Assembly (NCBI RefSeq): GCF_050948215.1
Contig: NW_027488695.1
Location: 186,001-250,000 of the forward strand
Length of the DNA stretch: 64,000 bases
Reading direction: 5' to 3'
From: Halictus rubicundus
Lineage: Eukaryota; Arthropoda; Insecta; Hymenoptera; Halictidae
Part shown: positions 9,610 to 19,176 of the stretch, piece after piece
Position numbering within the stretch: the first letter of the stretch is position 1
Layout: each line of letters opens with the position of its first letter
The notes under the pieces: model-generated
The model's database searches: none
What the model was told of the DNA's origin: nothing
Seen by the model: the letters and a program-made list of their open reading frames with translations, nothing else
Position numbers and translations under genes: made by a program

Positions 9610-10777
9610 CAGTCAGTCAAAAAAGTCTCCCTACAGAGACTGTGAGCGTGTACATTTATTTCCTTTGTTAACGGTTCAGCTGAATGTTTACAAATAACTC
9701 TCAAGGAAACACTCTATGGTCAAGTACAATTTAGTTGCTTGGCTGTTAGCAAGAATAAATAACGTTTTCGCGAAATAACGTTTTCGCGAAATAATTTCTC
9801 CGAAATGGAAGTAGCACTTGCGACCAGAGATTTAACTTTAAAATTAAGAGAAGATGGATTATCTATTAGAAAAATAGGTCAAATAGTAAAAAGGACAAAT
9901 TCTTCAGTACAATATATTCTTGAGAAATACGCAAAAACTAAATCTATTAAAAGTTTACAACGTACAGGTCGACGACAAAAATTAGAAACTAATCGTAAAC
10001 GTGCAATCCTACGAACAATTCGTTGTGATCCACAAACGAGTGGACCAAAAATGGCCAGTATGATAGAAAATGACTATAATATAAAAGTAGTGCCCGAAAC
10101 TATTCGAAATGTTATAAGAAAAGCTGGATACAATGGTCGTACAGCCAGGAGAAAACCGTTCGTAAGTGAAGTTAATAAAAGAAAACGTTTGTATTTGCAA
10201 AGGCACACGTTAATAAGGATCAAAGCTTTTAGAATAATGTTATATTTAGTGATGAATGTAAATTTACTATTTTTACTTCGGATGGAAATGTTAAAGTGTG
10301 GAGAAAACCAAATGACCAGATGAAACTCGAAAATTTACTCCCATCGTAAATACGGAGGCGGCAGCGTGATGGTGTGGGGGTGTATGAGTGCAGCAGGGGT
10401 GGGAAATTTAGTCTTTATTGACGGTATAATGGATCAGCATAAATATTTGAACACTTTGAAAGAAAATTTAAAAACCAGTGCCAGAAAATTACATCTTAAA
10501 GAGTCGTTTATCTTCCAGCTGATCACTAATTAACAAATTATGAATAATAGTGTTACATGTACGGACACTTTTTTGACCTCGTTTTCATTGAGTTTTACTT
10601 TTGCCTTTGTTTATTTGTCAACAAATAAATGTAATATAGCTTTTTTTGCACTGTTAATAAATGTTATGTTTGTGAACATAATAACGCAAGAATTATTTAT
10701 TTATTACCATATCCTTTAAAATTATGCAACTTTAAATAAATTCTTGTACGGTGTACAGAGACTTTTTTGACTGACTG
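9610..10777 (+). mobile_element. Tc1/mariner-like transposon, internally deleted
   Basis: TA at 9608-9609 and at 10778-10779 flank ends CAGTCAGTCAAAAAAGTCTC and, inverted, CAGTCAGTCAAAAAAGTCTC, so the terminal repeats are essentially identical. A degenerate subterminal copy (ACGGACACTTTTTTGACC) sits near 10560. The element is 1,168 bp, and the 3' half of its transposase is missing. A short direct repeat (ACGTTTTCGCGAAATA) lies just upstream of the ORF at about 9762-9795. Confidence 0.9.
9805..10518 (+). pseudogene. Tc1/mariner transposase, frameshifted and truncated
   Basis: Begins at ATG 9805. Residues about 12-45 (LREDGLSIRKIGQIVKRTNS) form the first helix-turn-helix of the paired-like DNA-binding domain, and residues about 70-120 the second. 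Near codon 130 the frame shifts. In the other frame one reads FAKAHVNKDQSF, then a TAG, then VIFSDECKF (first catalytic Asp); a further shift gives YGGGSVMVWGCMSA. Coding similarity stops at FIFQ (10518), just before where the second catalytic Asp motif would lie. The protein is therefore inactive. The remainder to the right TIR is AT-rich and non-coding. Confidence 0.85.
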
Positions 10778-10825
10778 TATATAAAAGTCTATAATTTTTA
10801 GTAACGTAAAATTCAGCTGATAATT

Positions 10826-10987
10826 AAGAAACCAAACCTTCATCATTTATGTATTTAAAAAATAATTAGTTATCTTATAATTTATTATAATGTGTTTATA
10901 GAAAATAATTCATTTAAATGTAAATTAGAACAGAACACGACTTCGAAAATAGTTTGTCGCTAAATGATGATTGTTTGGTTTCTTATT
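10826..10987. repeat. Short inverted repeat
   Basis: AAGAAACCAAACCTTCATCA at 10826 onward matches, inverted, AAGAAACCAAACAATCATCA ending near 10986: arms of about 24 bp around a 115-bp AT-rich loop. It may be a tiny MITE remnant, but no target duplication is evident. Confidence 0.55.
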
Positions 10988-11030
10988 TATTTGAAAAGTT
11001 CACACAGTATATGGATTGTTTGTCACTTAC

Positions 11031-11167
11031 CTATTCAGGTGTAATCTTCTTCTGCTGTACCTTTTCGCTGAGATGCGAAGTTTTTTGGTTGATGCAGTCG
11101 CCTTGGATGCTCGCTTGGCCGCCGTTTTTCCCGCGTGCTCAGTAGAAGACGAATCACCAAACTCCAT
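11031..11167 (-). CDS. Candidate first coding exon of an unknown basic protein
   Basis: On the minus strand ATG at 11167 opens a 137-bp frame (45 codons plus 2 bases) that runs into GTAAGTGAC (donor at 11030-11022), a strong 5' splice consensus. The predicted N-terminus starts MEFGDSSSTEH, then becomes Lys/Arg/Ala-rich (KTAAKRASKATASTKKLR, KRYSRRRLHL), like a nuclear or nucleic-acid-binding leader. The start is preceded by an A-run (AAAAA-ATG context) and about 80 bp of plausible 5' UTR. I could not find a convincing second exon downstream; the Tc1 element and AT-rich sequence follow. It may be an orphaned exon. Confidence 0.35.
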
Positions 11168-11984
11168 TTTTTAACAGTTTTCACACTTTTTCACAAAAAC
11201 TGCAAACTATACACACTCCCGCTGACAGGCCAGTTCTGGCATAAAGCGTAATAAAAAAAAAACTACACACACTCACGTCACCACAAGTCCGTATACTTAT
11301 CTTTCCGCGCTGTGTATAAATTGTTTAACAAATGAAACAGGAATGATTCGCACGCGACACGAATGCGTTCCTGTCCATCAGTAAACTGAACGAAACAAAC
11401 AACGCCCCAACTAGCTGTTGCCAGTTGCGTCATCGCCCCCCCCCCACCAACAGGTCTTTCGCTCTTGATTTGTTTATCTGTGTATACTGAAAAATGTGTT
11501 ATAATTTTTAAATAATTTTTTTTTCTTTTTTCGGTATAGCCACCTACGATCCTCAAAAGTGACCCCCGAATCAAATTGATTTGTAGTCACACCGTGCCGA
11601 ACAAAAAATTACGAAAAAATTCATGGATATTCTACTTACTAGCATACATGAGTGAGATTTTTTCCGAATTTTAGGTGGAAAAATCGATTTTTACACAAAA
11701 CCGAAAGCATAAAATGCCCGATTTTATATCAAACTTCTCGATTGACCCCCTTATATTGTTATGTTCGCTGTGTCTTCATTGTGATTATTAATGTGTATTT
11801 TTTTACAGTTCTTTCGGATTATGCAAACGTGTTTGTTTAAAAAAAAGTGGAAATATCCAAACATTCGAAGAAAGTGCGTATTTCGTATTGACGTTTCAGA
11901 GACACCGGTTTTATAAAAATTCAGTAGTTTCGAAAATTAACATACAGCATAATTCTGTTGATAAACCTTAATCAATTAACTGTT
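11168..11984. other. No gene seen; AT-rich with homopolymer runs
   Basis: Contains a C run near 11436-11447, an A run near 11252 and short T runs. ORFs on both strands are short, lack recognisable motifs and have composition matching the background. Confidence 0.5.
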
Positions 11985-12144
11985 TGTGATGGGGTAGTTA
12001 AATTTTCTAAACCCGTAAAGTCATTTCGGAAATAAAATAATTTTGCCATCCTGCAAACGTCAGGGTAGGTTTTATTACCTTGGACCCTAACATCTGCAGG
12101 CGGTCAACTCTAACATCTTGCGATGCGAATCGCGTACCGCTACA
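11985..12144 (-). repeat. Truncated LTR of the element B family
   Basis: Reverse complement of the first about 160 bp of the 521-bp LTR at 18653-19173: it starts TGTAGCGGTACGCGATTCGC at 12144 reading leftward and continues through ACCCTGAC and TTACGGGT to CTACCCCATCA. It carries several differences from both intact LTRs (for example GGTCCAAGG for GGTCTAAGG), so it is an older or diverged family member, not a recent break from element B. Confidence 0.9.
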
Positions 12145-12197
12145 CACGCACAAATTCGAAGTATGAATATTCGAGAATTCATGATGACTCGTGTGTA

Positions 12198-12775
12198 AAT
12201 TGTAGAATATGATCTTGTAGAATTAGTAAAAAGTAATGATGTTGAAATCGTAAATTCGGTATCATTGCAGTTCAAAATTGGTCATTGCTATTGAGTTTAG
12301 GTATACAATTAAAAATACATGTTCTAATATGTTAATATTTTTATAAGTACGCGACATTAATTACCAACCAAATTAAAATATGGCTTGATCGTCTAGTGGT
12401 AAGCAAAGGATTACATGTGGTAGCATTTGGAAAATATTCTAACATTTAATTACAGGGAACTGTCTTTGTTACTTCGAAAAAATAGTCAAATTTGCATACA
12501 TTTCTAAGCCGTTTGTTATGTTCCCAGTGCGTTCTAGACAATTTTTTTGCAAAACGTCGAGAATTTATCTAACTGTAATGCTAAAAAAGAAAAAGTATAA
12601 TTTGGTTGGTAAATAATGTCGCGTACTTATAAAAATATTAACATATTAGAACATGTATTTTTAATTGTATAACTAAACTCAATAGCAATGACCAATTTTG
12701 AACTGCAATGATACCGAATTTACGCTTTCAACATCATTACTTTTTACTAATTCTACAAGATCATATTCTACAATT
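12198..12775. repeat. Foldback element, 178-bp arms about 98% identical
   Basis: Arms 12198-12375 and 12598-12775 are reverse complements with about three mismatches across 178 bp. Both start AATTGTAGAATATGATCTTG at the outside. The 222-bp loop contains no ORF. The near-identity of the arms implies recent formation or ongoing gene conversion. No clear flanking duplication is visible; the left arm sits 54 bp from the LTR fragment and the right arm borders the GC-rich block. Confidence 0.9.
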
Positions 12776-12799
12776 TTCAAAAAGATAAACAAATTTTTA

Positions 12800-13700
12800 T
12801 TCGTTTGTAACAGACCTGGCTGCGCCAGGCCTGTTCCGAGCCGAACACGGCCGACGGATACCGAGATCCGCCGGCACCCGCGAGCGCCCGCTCCCCCGAA
12901 CCGATCTTGGCGGGAACCGGAACCCGCCATGATGAAGTACCGCCGCGCCGGATACAGGGCGACGCCGGAAAAGCCGGCCGCGAACCGTACCGCACCGCAC
13001 CCCTCGCCTAGAAGACGAGAGAGACGAGCCGGAAAACGGCCTCTTTGGCTTTCCGCCACGCGCGAGTACGGACGTGTCCGAGTTACGATTGCGAACCGAT
13101 ACCGAAGCGAATCGCCGGATCCTGCCGAAAACCGCCTTGCCGCGACGCCGAAACCGCCGGAGTTCAACCCGCGTAGTCCGCGTACCGATATCGTCGATAA
13201 TCTCCCCGGGAGTGCACCGACGTGTGTCCGCAGACCACAGCACCGGCCACGCCGCAGCGAGCCGAACCTCCCGAAGCGCCGACCCGACCGCCGAGCGATC
13301 GAGACCGGACCCAGGGTGAGTAGCCTTCCGTCCTATTAACCCGACACCTCCGCTTCCGCCCCACACCCACGGAGAGCGAACCACCCGCGACCGGCGCCTC
13401 GCCGGCCGTCCTGGGACACGGGCTCTCCGCCCGCCGAAATAGCCCTGGTCCGGATGCGCCGCTGCGCACGGCCTTGACCCGCCGAGACGCGAGTCCCGAA
13501 CCGCGACCGCCGACCGCCGAAATGCGAAGCCGGGACCGCGACCAACATTTCGCGTGAACGTGCCGCCAAACCGTTTTGCCCGACCGCCCGCGCCCCGCCG
13601 AAACCCTCGCGTTATCCTGCGTGAACCCTGGCACGGCGAGCCAAATCCGGCCGCGAGGAACCCGTTGTTACGAGATCCGCCGGGAAACGGACCCGTTACA
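12800..13700. other. CpG-rich block, unlike its surroundings
   Basis: About 900 bp of strongly GC- and CpG-rich sequence in an otherwise AT-rich region, with sharp edges: it begins near a CCTGGCTGCGCCAGG inverted repeat at about 12814 and ends at the TTATTCGAA motifs at 13703. Long open frames exist on both strands in several registers (for example 12698-13339 + and 12679-13634 -), as expected when stop codons are rare by composition; none has a recognisable domain. A strong donor-like CCCAGGGTGAGTAG occurs at 13310-13323, so a 5' exon on the plus strand (even of the RGG gene downstream) is possible but unproven. Confidence 0.6.
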
Positions 13701-13702
13701 CG

Positions 13703-13868
13703 TTATTCGAAGGTTCGAATAAAAAAAGTATCTTTATTCGACGAGTATCGAATGAATAATTTTATTCGACGAGAATTTATCCGACGAATAAAGAAAATTT
13801 TTTTTATTCGAACTTTGAATAATATTTTCATCTTCTATCTGTATCTTTTATTCGAAGGCTTCGAATAA
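13703..13868. repeat. TTATTCGAA palindrome cluster
   Basis: Two near-perfect palindromes, TTATTCGAAGGTTCGAATAA (13703-13722) and a 10-bp-arm version with one central base (13848-13868), flank an AT-rich segment with three further TTATTCGA motifs. The central part (about 13715-13825) repeats the block at about 1028-1103. It is probably a small dispersed element whose ends are the palindromes. Confidence 0.6.
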
Positions 13869-14596
13869 CACATAAAGATGAAGTGTCTTTTATTCGAATC
13901 GTTATTTAAACAATTTTTTATCTGAATAATGCCTAACTCTGGATTGGGACATCTGGTTATGGCATGGGTATTGCTTTACGCTCTTGGAACGTGACTTTTG
14001 GGATTTTTAGAAATTAAGTACGGAGTGGCCTTGTCACCGTAAATTTAGCTAATTTCCCAATCGTGTCCGTTCCCAAGGCGTACAGTTAGCAATTGTATGT
14101 AGTTTTCTAGGACCGTGCCATAAACTTGCCAGAGGTCCCATCCTGCCCTTCTTTAGCTTTGCGCTTGACGATTGCCAGACGCTCTGGGTTTTTCCCAGGG
14201 TCTAGCAACTCTTTGTATTTAGCAAGTGGTTGATGGCGCTTAGCCGATCAGGAGGGCCTTGGGGCTATCAGGATGTTCCTCAGTCCCATCTCCTACTTTT
14301 CTACCGTCCACTCCCTACTGGTCCTCGTCCTGGCCAATCCAGGGATGTTTTTTGTCATCTAGGAAGGGAGGAAAAATCCCGAAGCAATAGGGAGGATCTA
14401 CGGTTCGCTCGATCCTCCAAGTCAATTCGGTTCCAAACGCGCCAGATCCAACGTCGAATTGAAATTAGTCAAGAGTTTTCCTTGAAGAACCACGCAGTCG
14501 TACGTATCCAACTTGTTGTAGAATATATATTAGTGTTGATACTTCTAGTTAGTGTTGATTAGTGTTGATATTTGACTGACTGTGGCAATTCTTCAG
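13869..14596. other. Unassigned region upstream of the RGG gene
   Basis: Balanced base composition, no recognisable domain. It may hold the promoter and 5' UTR of the gene starting at 14597, since CTTCAG immediately before that ATG looks like a splice acceptor. A TTAGTGTTGAT motif repeats three times at about 14529-14570. Confidence 0.4.
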
Positions 14597-15730
14597 ATGG
14601 AGAATATACACTTTGCGGCGGCACCAGCACCGGCGGCGACGGCACCAGCACCGGCGGCGGTGGTGGCGGCCGTCGCCCGCCTATCTTTAAAATCTAGGCG
14701 TCAAGAAAATGTAGTGAGTAGACGGTATAATTCGTCATTCCTAAACGTTTATTTATTTCTAAAACTTTTCGTTTCATTTACAGAAAATTGTAAACGGCCG
14801 CTCCGGCGAGGGGACATCAATAGACTTGAGGACCGCGCCCAACCCGCCATCCAGCCCGGTCGTACAAATGACCGAAGATATGTTCGTGAGTACAGAAACA
14901 TAAAAATGTTATATACAGTAAGGAGCAAAACTGAGTCCACACTATTTGAAACAACATAACTTTTTTTATAATTAGATCAAATGACTTGAATGTTATTGAG
15001 AAGCTAGAAGGATTCGTTTATTAGACGAGGTGTACAAAATTTTTGAAAAAATTGAAATTGGTCGGAATCGCAAAGGAGATAGTAAAAGTTGGATTTTTCA
15101 CCTTTTTTTTTCTAAGCCTGTATTGAAAATTTAAAAAATGTGTTTGATTCGCTCGAATAAATTATATCCATGCTGAAAATTTCACCGATATTGGTTAATT
15201 CGTTTACAAGTTATAAACACTTAAAAGTGGGAAAATTGCCATTTTTATAACTCGTAAACGAATTAACCAATATCGATGAAATTTTCAGCATGGATATAAT
15301 TTATTCGAGCCAATCAAACACATTCTTTAAATTTTAGATACAGGCTCAAATAAAAAAGGTGAAAAAACCAACTTTTACTATTTCTTTTCCAATACAAATT
15401 TTTTTCAAAAATTTTTTATACTTCGTCTAATAAACTAATCCTTCTAGCTTCTCAATAACATTCAAGTCATTTGATCTAATTATAAAAAAGTTATGTTGTT
15501 TCAAATAGTGTGGACTCAGTTTTGCTCCTTACTGTACATGTTGCATATAAATGTTGTATATAAATGTTGTGTATATCTTTCAGACCAAGATAATGAAGGA
15601 GATGAAAAGAAATTCGTACCGCCGAGAAGGCTGGAAACAAAGGCGCGGTGGCCGCGGGGGGCGTGGCGGCGGCGGGTGGCGTGGCGGCCGCGGGGGCCGC
15701 GCGGCCCCCTACATAAATATTAGTTTGTAA
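14597..15730 (+). CDS. Small three-exon gene for an RGG-rich protein
   Basis: Three exons keep one frame. Exon 1, 14597-14713 (39 codons), ends at GTGAGTAG; exon 2, 14784-14885 (34 codons), follows TCATTTACAG and ends at GTGAGTAC; exon 3, 15584-15730, follows ATATCTTTCAG and ends in TAA (48 codons). All junctions are phase 0. The predicted protein is 121 residues: an Ala/Pro-rich N-terminus (residues 7-27), a Pro/Ser-rich middle, a basic KEMKRNSYRREGWKQRR stretch, then an arginine-glycine box (RGGRGGRGGGGWRGGRGG). RGG boxes bind RNA and are often arginine-methylated; an RNA-associated nuclear role is inference. AATAAA follows at about 15733. Exon GC is far above the introns. I do not recognise an orthologue; an exapted transposon ORF is an alternative. 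Confidence 0.6.
14916..15534. mobile_element. Palindromic (full-length foldback) MITE in intron 2 of the RGG gene
   Basis: TA at 14914-14915 and 15535-15536 flank 619 bp whose two halves are reverse complements almost throughout. The ends read CAGTAAGGAGCAAAACTGAG on both strands, and the arms meet near 15225 around a GAAAATTGCC-like centre. No ORF. The CAGT terminus and TA duplication match Tc1/mariner-pogo type MITEs. A transcript of the gene would contain a hairpin of about 300 bp. Confidence 0.9.
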
Positions 15731-15947
15731 CTAATAAATATAGTTTATTATTTTTAATATATTTAAATATACTTTATTCATTTATTGTTCCCCTCAGGGT
15801 CACATTTCTATTACGCCTCCTTCCATTCCCCGCTACTATCCTAACTCTAACCCTAACTAAGAACAAAATAAAATAAATAAATAAAATAAAGAAAGTTGTC
15901 TTTTTTCTCACACATCTACGCCTCCCCTTCCCTAACAAGCGGAAAGA
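15731..15947. other. 3' flank of the RGG gene, AT-rich
   Basis: Holds the candidate polyadenylation signal (ACTAATAAATA at about 15730) and A/T-rich low-complexity AAATAAATAAAATAAA at about 15868-15891. No further gene seen. Confidence 0.5.
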
Positions 15948-16210
15948 AGGACCTGCCGGTGGTCAAGCGATCTAGATTTATCCTTCGTCTACCGCTTTTG
16001 ACCACTGACAGGCCCCACCTTTGTATTATAGAGTCAGGAATCGCGGCATCCCGGACCCTTGCTAGTCTCATCGGTACACGTACACGCCGACTTGGCGGTG
16101 TGTGAGAGTGCCGCGACACGGCTGTTCGAACGAAGCTACGGCAGCGCCGTCGTTTACGATGTCGACCACGCGTGCCCAGATCGCGTCTATTGTCAGAGAT
16201 CATGCGATCG
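15948..16210 (-). repeat. Inverted single copy of the 296-bp repeat
   Basis: Reverse complement of the unit at 1-592: ACCTGCCGGTGGTCAAGCGA, the GATTTATCCTTCGTCTACCG stretch, GCCGCGACACGGCTGTTCGA and TCGTTTACGATGTCG all match with scattered substitutions. It abuts the U5-like sequence of element A, so the left part of that LTR has been replaced or truncated here. Confidence 0.9.
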
Positions 16211-16367
16211 AATCAGAGAGGATACTCGGAAAATGCCACTCGACACTGAATGTGGAAAGTGCACCCAGCTCCCCATACTGGACGAAAATGTTACTATTTA
16301 GCTTCTTCTAGTGGCCGTTATGGCGGTACTATCGATTCTTCAAGGCCACCTGGGAAAACTGGCCCTT

Positions 16368-16609
16368 AAGTAAATCAATGTAAATATTAGTCAAGAATTT
16401 TAATTATAAGTTAGTCATAAGAGTCAGCTATTGTTATTTTTACACGCACAAATAAATCTTGTTAATACCAGTTGTTGTCAAGAAGCCTCAGTATCACCCT
16501 CACCTTCGTTGCTTAGTTTTGGTTCCTCATCAGACGAAATTACGAACAAATCCGCCCTTACTCAGGCCTCGTTACAAGCTCTACTTCAGGGAAGGCTTAG
16601 CACGTGACA
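16368..16609 (+). repeat. 5' LTR remnant (R/U5-like end) of element A
   Basis: Aligns by eye to 31965-32205: AAGAATTTTAATT, AATAAATCTTGTTAA, CCTCACCWTCGTTG and CAGGCCTCGTTACAAGCTCT are shared. It ends in ACGTGACA, the exact inverse of TGTCACGT, with which the 3' LTR begins. AATAAA at about 16451 is a plausible polyadenylation signal. Upstream U3 sequence is missing and replaced by the 296-bp repeat copy. Confidence 0.75.
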
Positions 16610-16621
16610 GGCCAACATTTT

Positions 16622-16645
16622 TGGTGACAGCGCGGTGGGATTTCG
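16622..16645 (+). other. Primer binding site of element A, tRNA-Leu-like
   Basis: TGGTGACAGCGCGGTGGGAT starts 12 bases after the LTR end. It resembles the complement of a leucine tRNA 3' end (TGGTGRCAGCGGTGGGATTCG) apart from small insertions, which fits a decayed site. Confidence 0.55.
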
Positions 16646-16742
16646 TTCAGATTTCGAGGAGGAAAACCCCCCGGACACGATAAACGAGGAACTTAAAAGA
16701 GGTTTTTTGACAACACGCGATTTAAAGTAGAATCATTTCAAA

Positions 16743-17870
16743 ATGCCGATCACACAGTCTCATAATCTTAGTGAAGCTGAACTCGAAATGCTAACCGAAC
16801 AATTAAAATCAAGAGAAAAAAGATTAATGGAACAAGAAGAACAATTTAAAAACACTCAGAGAAATTTTGAAGAATTTTTAGAAGGGGAAAAACAGCAGAT
16901 TAGAAAAGAAGAGGGAAATAGATTAGTCGAACTGCAGGATATAATTGGAGCAATGAAAACAAAAATATTAAATTTAGAGGCACAAATTGAGGAAACACCG
17001 GCTATTATTAAAATTCCAGACAGCCCGGTTAAAAACATAGAATCACCGTCACAAACATTTTCTCTTAGGCTCCACGACGTCATATCAGAAATTCCAACTT
17101 TCTCCGGTACTAATTTGTCGATCGACAGGTTTTTCCAAGCCTGCCGACGAGCACGGGACGCCCTTTCACCGGCTCAGGAGCCAGACTTAGTAAAAGCAAT
17201 ACGTACAAAAATATTTGGCACAGCATATTGTATTATCGAAGAGGAAAAATTCCTCACTGTAGACGCACTTTTAGATTCACTTCGGATCAAATTATTACCC
17301 CAAAAATCATCATATTTTGACCGTGGATTACTGTCCGACATATTCAAAAATCCAACAGAACATATAATAGATTATATACAACGAGTAAAAAATTTAAAAG
17401 TTTCAATACGAGATGCGGAGCGACAGGAAAATCGTACACCGGATCCCGATATAGACAAATTCACCTTAGAATGTTTCGTCCGTGGACTGCCTTCCACTAT
17501 GCAAATATTATTAAAGTTCAAAGGTTATAGCACACTCCTCGACGCGTACAATCACGCGATAATTATTTCTAACGAAATGGATCAAGAACAGGCTCGTCTG
17601 ATAGCCTCATTAAATTCCGCGGCTCCCCCATTCATTCTTCGAAACACATTGCCTCCTAGAAATATGCAGAATGCTCGACCTCTTCAGCCCCCTCCTAAAC
17701 AATGCAGTTATTGCAATCGGCTCGGGCATATCGCTTCGATATGAACCCCCAAAATAGGCAACCCGCCTCGGGAAACCGCGAAAATCTCCCGCCGACGGAC
17801 GCCCGGCGAGAGAATATCCCAGAGCGTCCAGCACGCGTTATTCAGGAATCGGAAGAACCTTCCATATGAA
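16743..17870 (+). pseudogene. Element A gag, frameshifted in the zinc knuckle
   Basis: ATG at 16743 opens 333 codons. Residues about 8-75 are a charged coiled coil (LSEAELEMLTEQLKSREKRL). Residues about 110-290 look like a Gag capsid domain (IPTFSGTNLSIDRFFQACRR; FVRGLPSTMQILLKFKGYST). A CCHC knuckle begins CSYCNRLGHI but stops at TGA 17742-17744. A second frame from about 17753 (NRQPASGNRENLP) runs to TGA at 17868-17870, so an indel has removed the last knuckle residues. Gag would package element RNA into cytoplasmic particles; this copy could not make a complete one. Confidence 0.8.
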
Positions 17871-18652
17871 AGGAAATTTCGATGCTGTTATTACATTAGA
17901 CCTGGCACCTCCTATAGGCAAACCAGAATTTCTTATCGATACAGGAGCAGAACCGAATCTCATAAAGGAGAATCGAGTCGAGACAATTTCATTGAAAAAA
18001 GACGAAATCTTAAAATTAAGTGGCATAACTCCCCAAGTTGTAGAAACGTTAGGATCTTTGAAAATTCGAATTCATAACAAAGACCACGTTTTTCATGTAG
18101 TCCCAAGTGACTTTCCCATACCTTAGCCCGCGATCTTAGGATCCGAATTTTCACGAAAATCTCATGCCACTATTTCTTATCAAAATCGTTGTCTCTCGCT
18201 CGGTTCAGAACAGATTCCCTTCTCTAATCCTCTTAAAGTAAAAGTGTCAGCTAGAAGCATAACAACTATTCCAATATTTATTAAAAACCCTGAGTTAGAC
18301 ATTGGTTACATTCCTCGGTTGACTATCGGATATAATATTTTTGCAGGAGACTGCGTGGTAAAAAATACGAATGGACGTGCACTAATAAAGATATTTAACT
18401 CATCGGAACTAGAGTTTGACGCGATAATTCCCCATTTAAAACTCGTAGAAATCGAGGATATTGAAAATTCCCAAGAAGAGGAAAAATTACCCCTAAAATA
18501 TTGTTACAATGTCAGCTCAGTTACCGAAAAAATTAAGGAAATTTTTAAAGAAGTAAGCACGTCGCATTTAAATAAAGAAGAAAAGAAGCATATTGAAAAA
18601 TTAATTCTAGAAAACCACGAAATTTTTTTCTGCAAAAACGATAAATTGCCTG
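17866..18652 (+). pseudogene. Element A pol, protease and pre-RT segment
   Basis: Frame 1 reads from 17866 with FLIDTGAEPNLI, the aspartic protease active site (D-T-G), to TAG at 18124-18126, then continues in the same frame through ILGSEF and ARSITTIPIF to NDKLP at 18652. There it is cut by the element B insertion. The interrupted segment resumes in frame at 23791. The TAG is a nonsense change in the protease-RT linker. Confidence 0.8.
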
Positions 18653-19173
18653 TGTAGCGGTACGCGATTCGCATCGCAAGATGTTAGAGTTGACCGCCTG
18701 CAGATGTTAGGGTCTAAGGTAATAAAACCTACCCTGACTTTTGCAGGATGGCAGAAATTATTTTATTTCCGAATGACTTTACGGGTGTAGAAAATTTAAC
18801 TACCCCATCATAAACGTTGCCAGCCGAGTACCGCTGGGCCTGTCCGACCGCGAAGCACGCGCGGTCCCAACAAGACCTTTTTTCCAAACATTTGGCGACC
18901 ACCTTTGCCAGTGACCATAAACAACAGATGCGGGATTTCCTACCCCCGCGAAGCATAGCTCCGCCTTCCTATCTTCGGAAAGGTAACGCCTTTCCGAAGA
19001 TCAGGATATAAAGGGAGGAAATCCAGAAAATCTACTACTTGTACCTCTTGCACTTCTCGCGCTTCGTGTCTACGTACTTTGTCTGTCGGTCTCATTCTAC
19101 ATTGAACACGCGATTAAATAAACAGACTATCCTGTTAAATAAACTGACTCTGTTTTGTGGTAACATAACCACA
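18653..19173 (+). repeat. Element B 5' LTR
   Basis: 521 bp, TG...CA ends. TATAAAG at 19007-19013 is a probable promoter TATA box, preceded by a perfect 13-bp stem hairpin. AAATAAA motifs near 19116 and 19136 could serve polyadenylation. Compared with the 3' LTR, differences cluster at about 18851-18866 (GAAGCACG versus GCGCCACG), with others at about 18872, 18896 and 19096. Confidence 0.95.
18971..19013 (+). promoter_or_regulatory. LTR promoter: TATA box behind a perfect hairpin
   Basis: ATCTTCGGAAAGG (18971-18983), loop TAACG, then CCTTTCCGAAGAT (18989-19001) form a perfect 13-bp stem; TATAAAG begins 6 bases later at 19007. The same arrangement is preserved in the 3' LTR at 23588-23630. A dimeric activator site is one reading; an RNA hairpin is possible only if transcription starts upstream. 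Confidence 0.6.
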
Positions 19174-19176
19174 AAG

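Noticed and set aside
11278..11574. 98-codon minus-strand frame
   Set aside because: No motif, passes through a homopolymer C tract, and lacks supporting splice or promoter signals.
12381..12400. tRNA-like 5' sequence TGGCTTGATCGTCTAGTGGT
   Set aside because: It resembles a tRNA D-arm/A box, but no anticodon arm, B box or acceptor pairing follows.
12698..13339. 213-codon open frame spanning the foldback arm and the GC-rich block
   Set aside because: Several overlapping long frames exist on both strands of this CpG-rich block, the start lies in the foldback repeat, and no domain is visible; composition explains the openness.
15841..15860. Telomere-like CTAACTCTAACCCTAACTAA
   Set aside because: Only two imperfect hexamer units; insects normally use TTAGG, and the context is AT-rich 3' flank.
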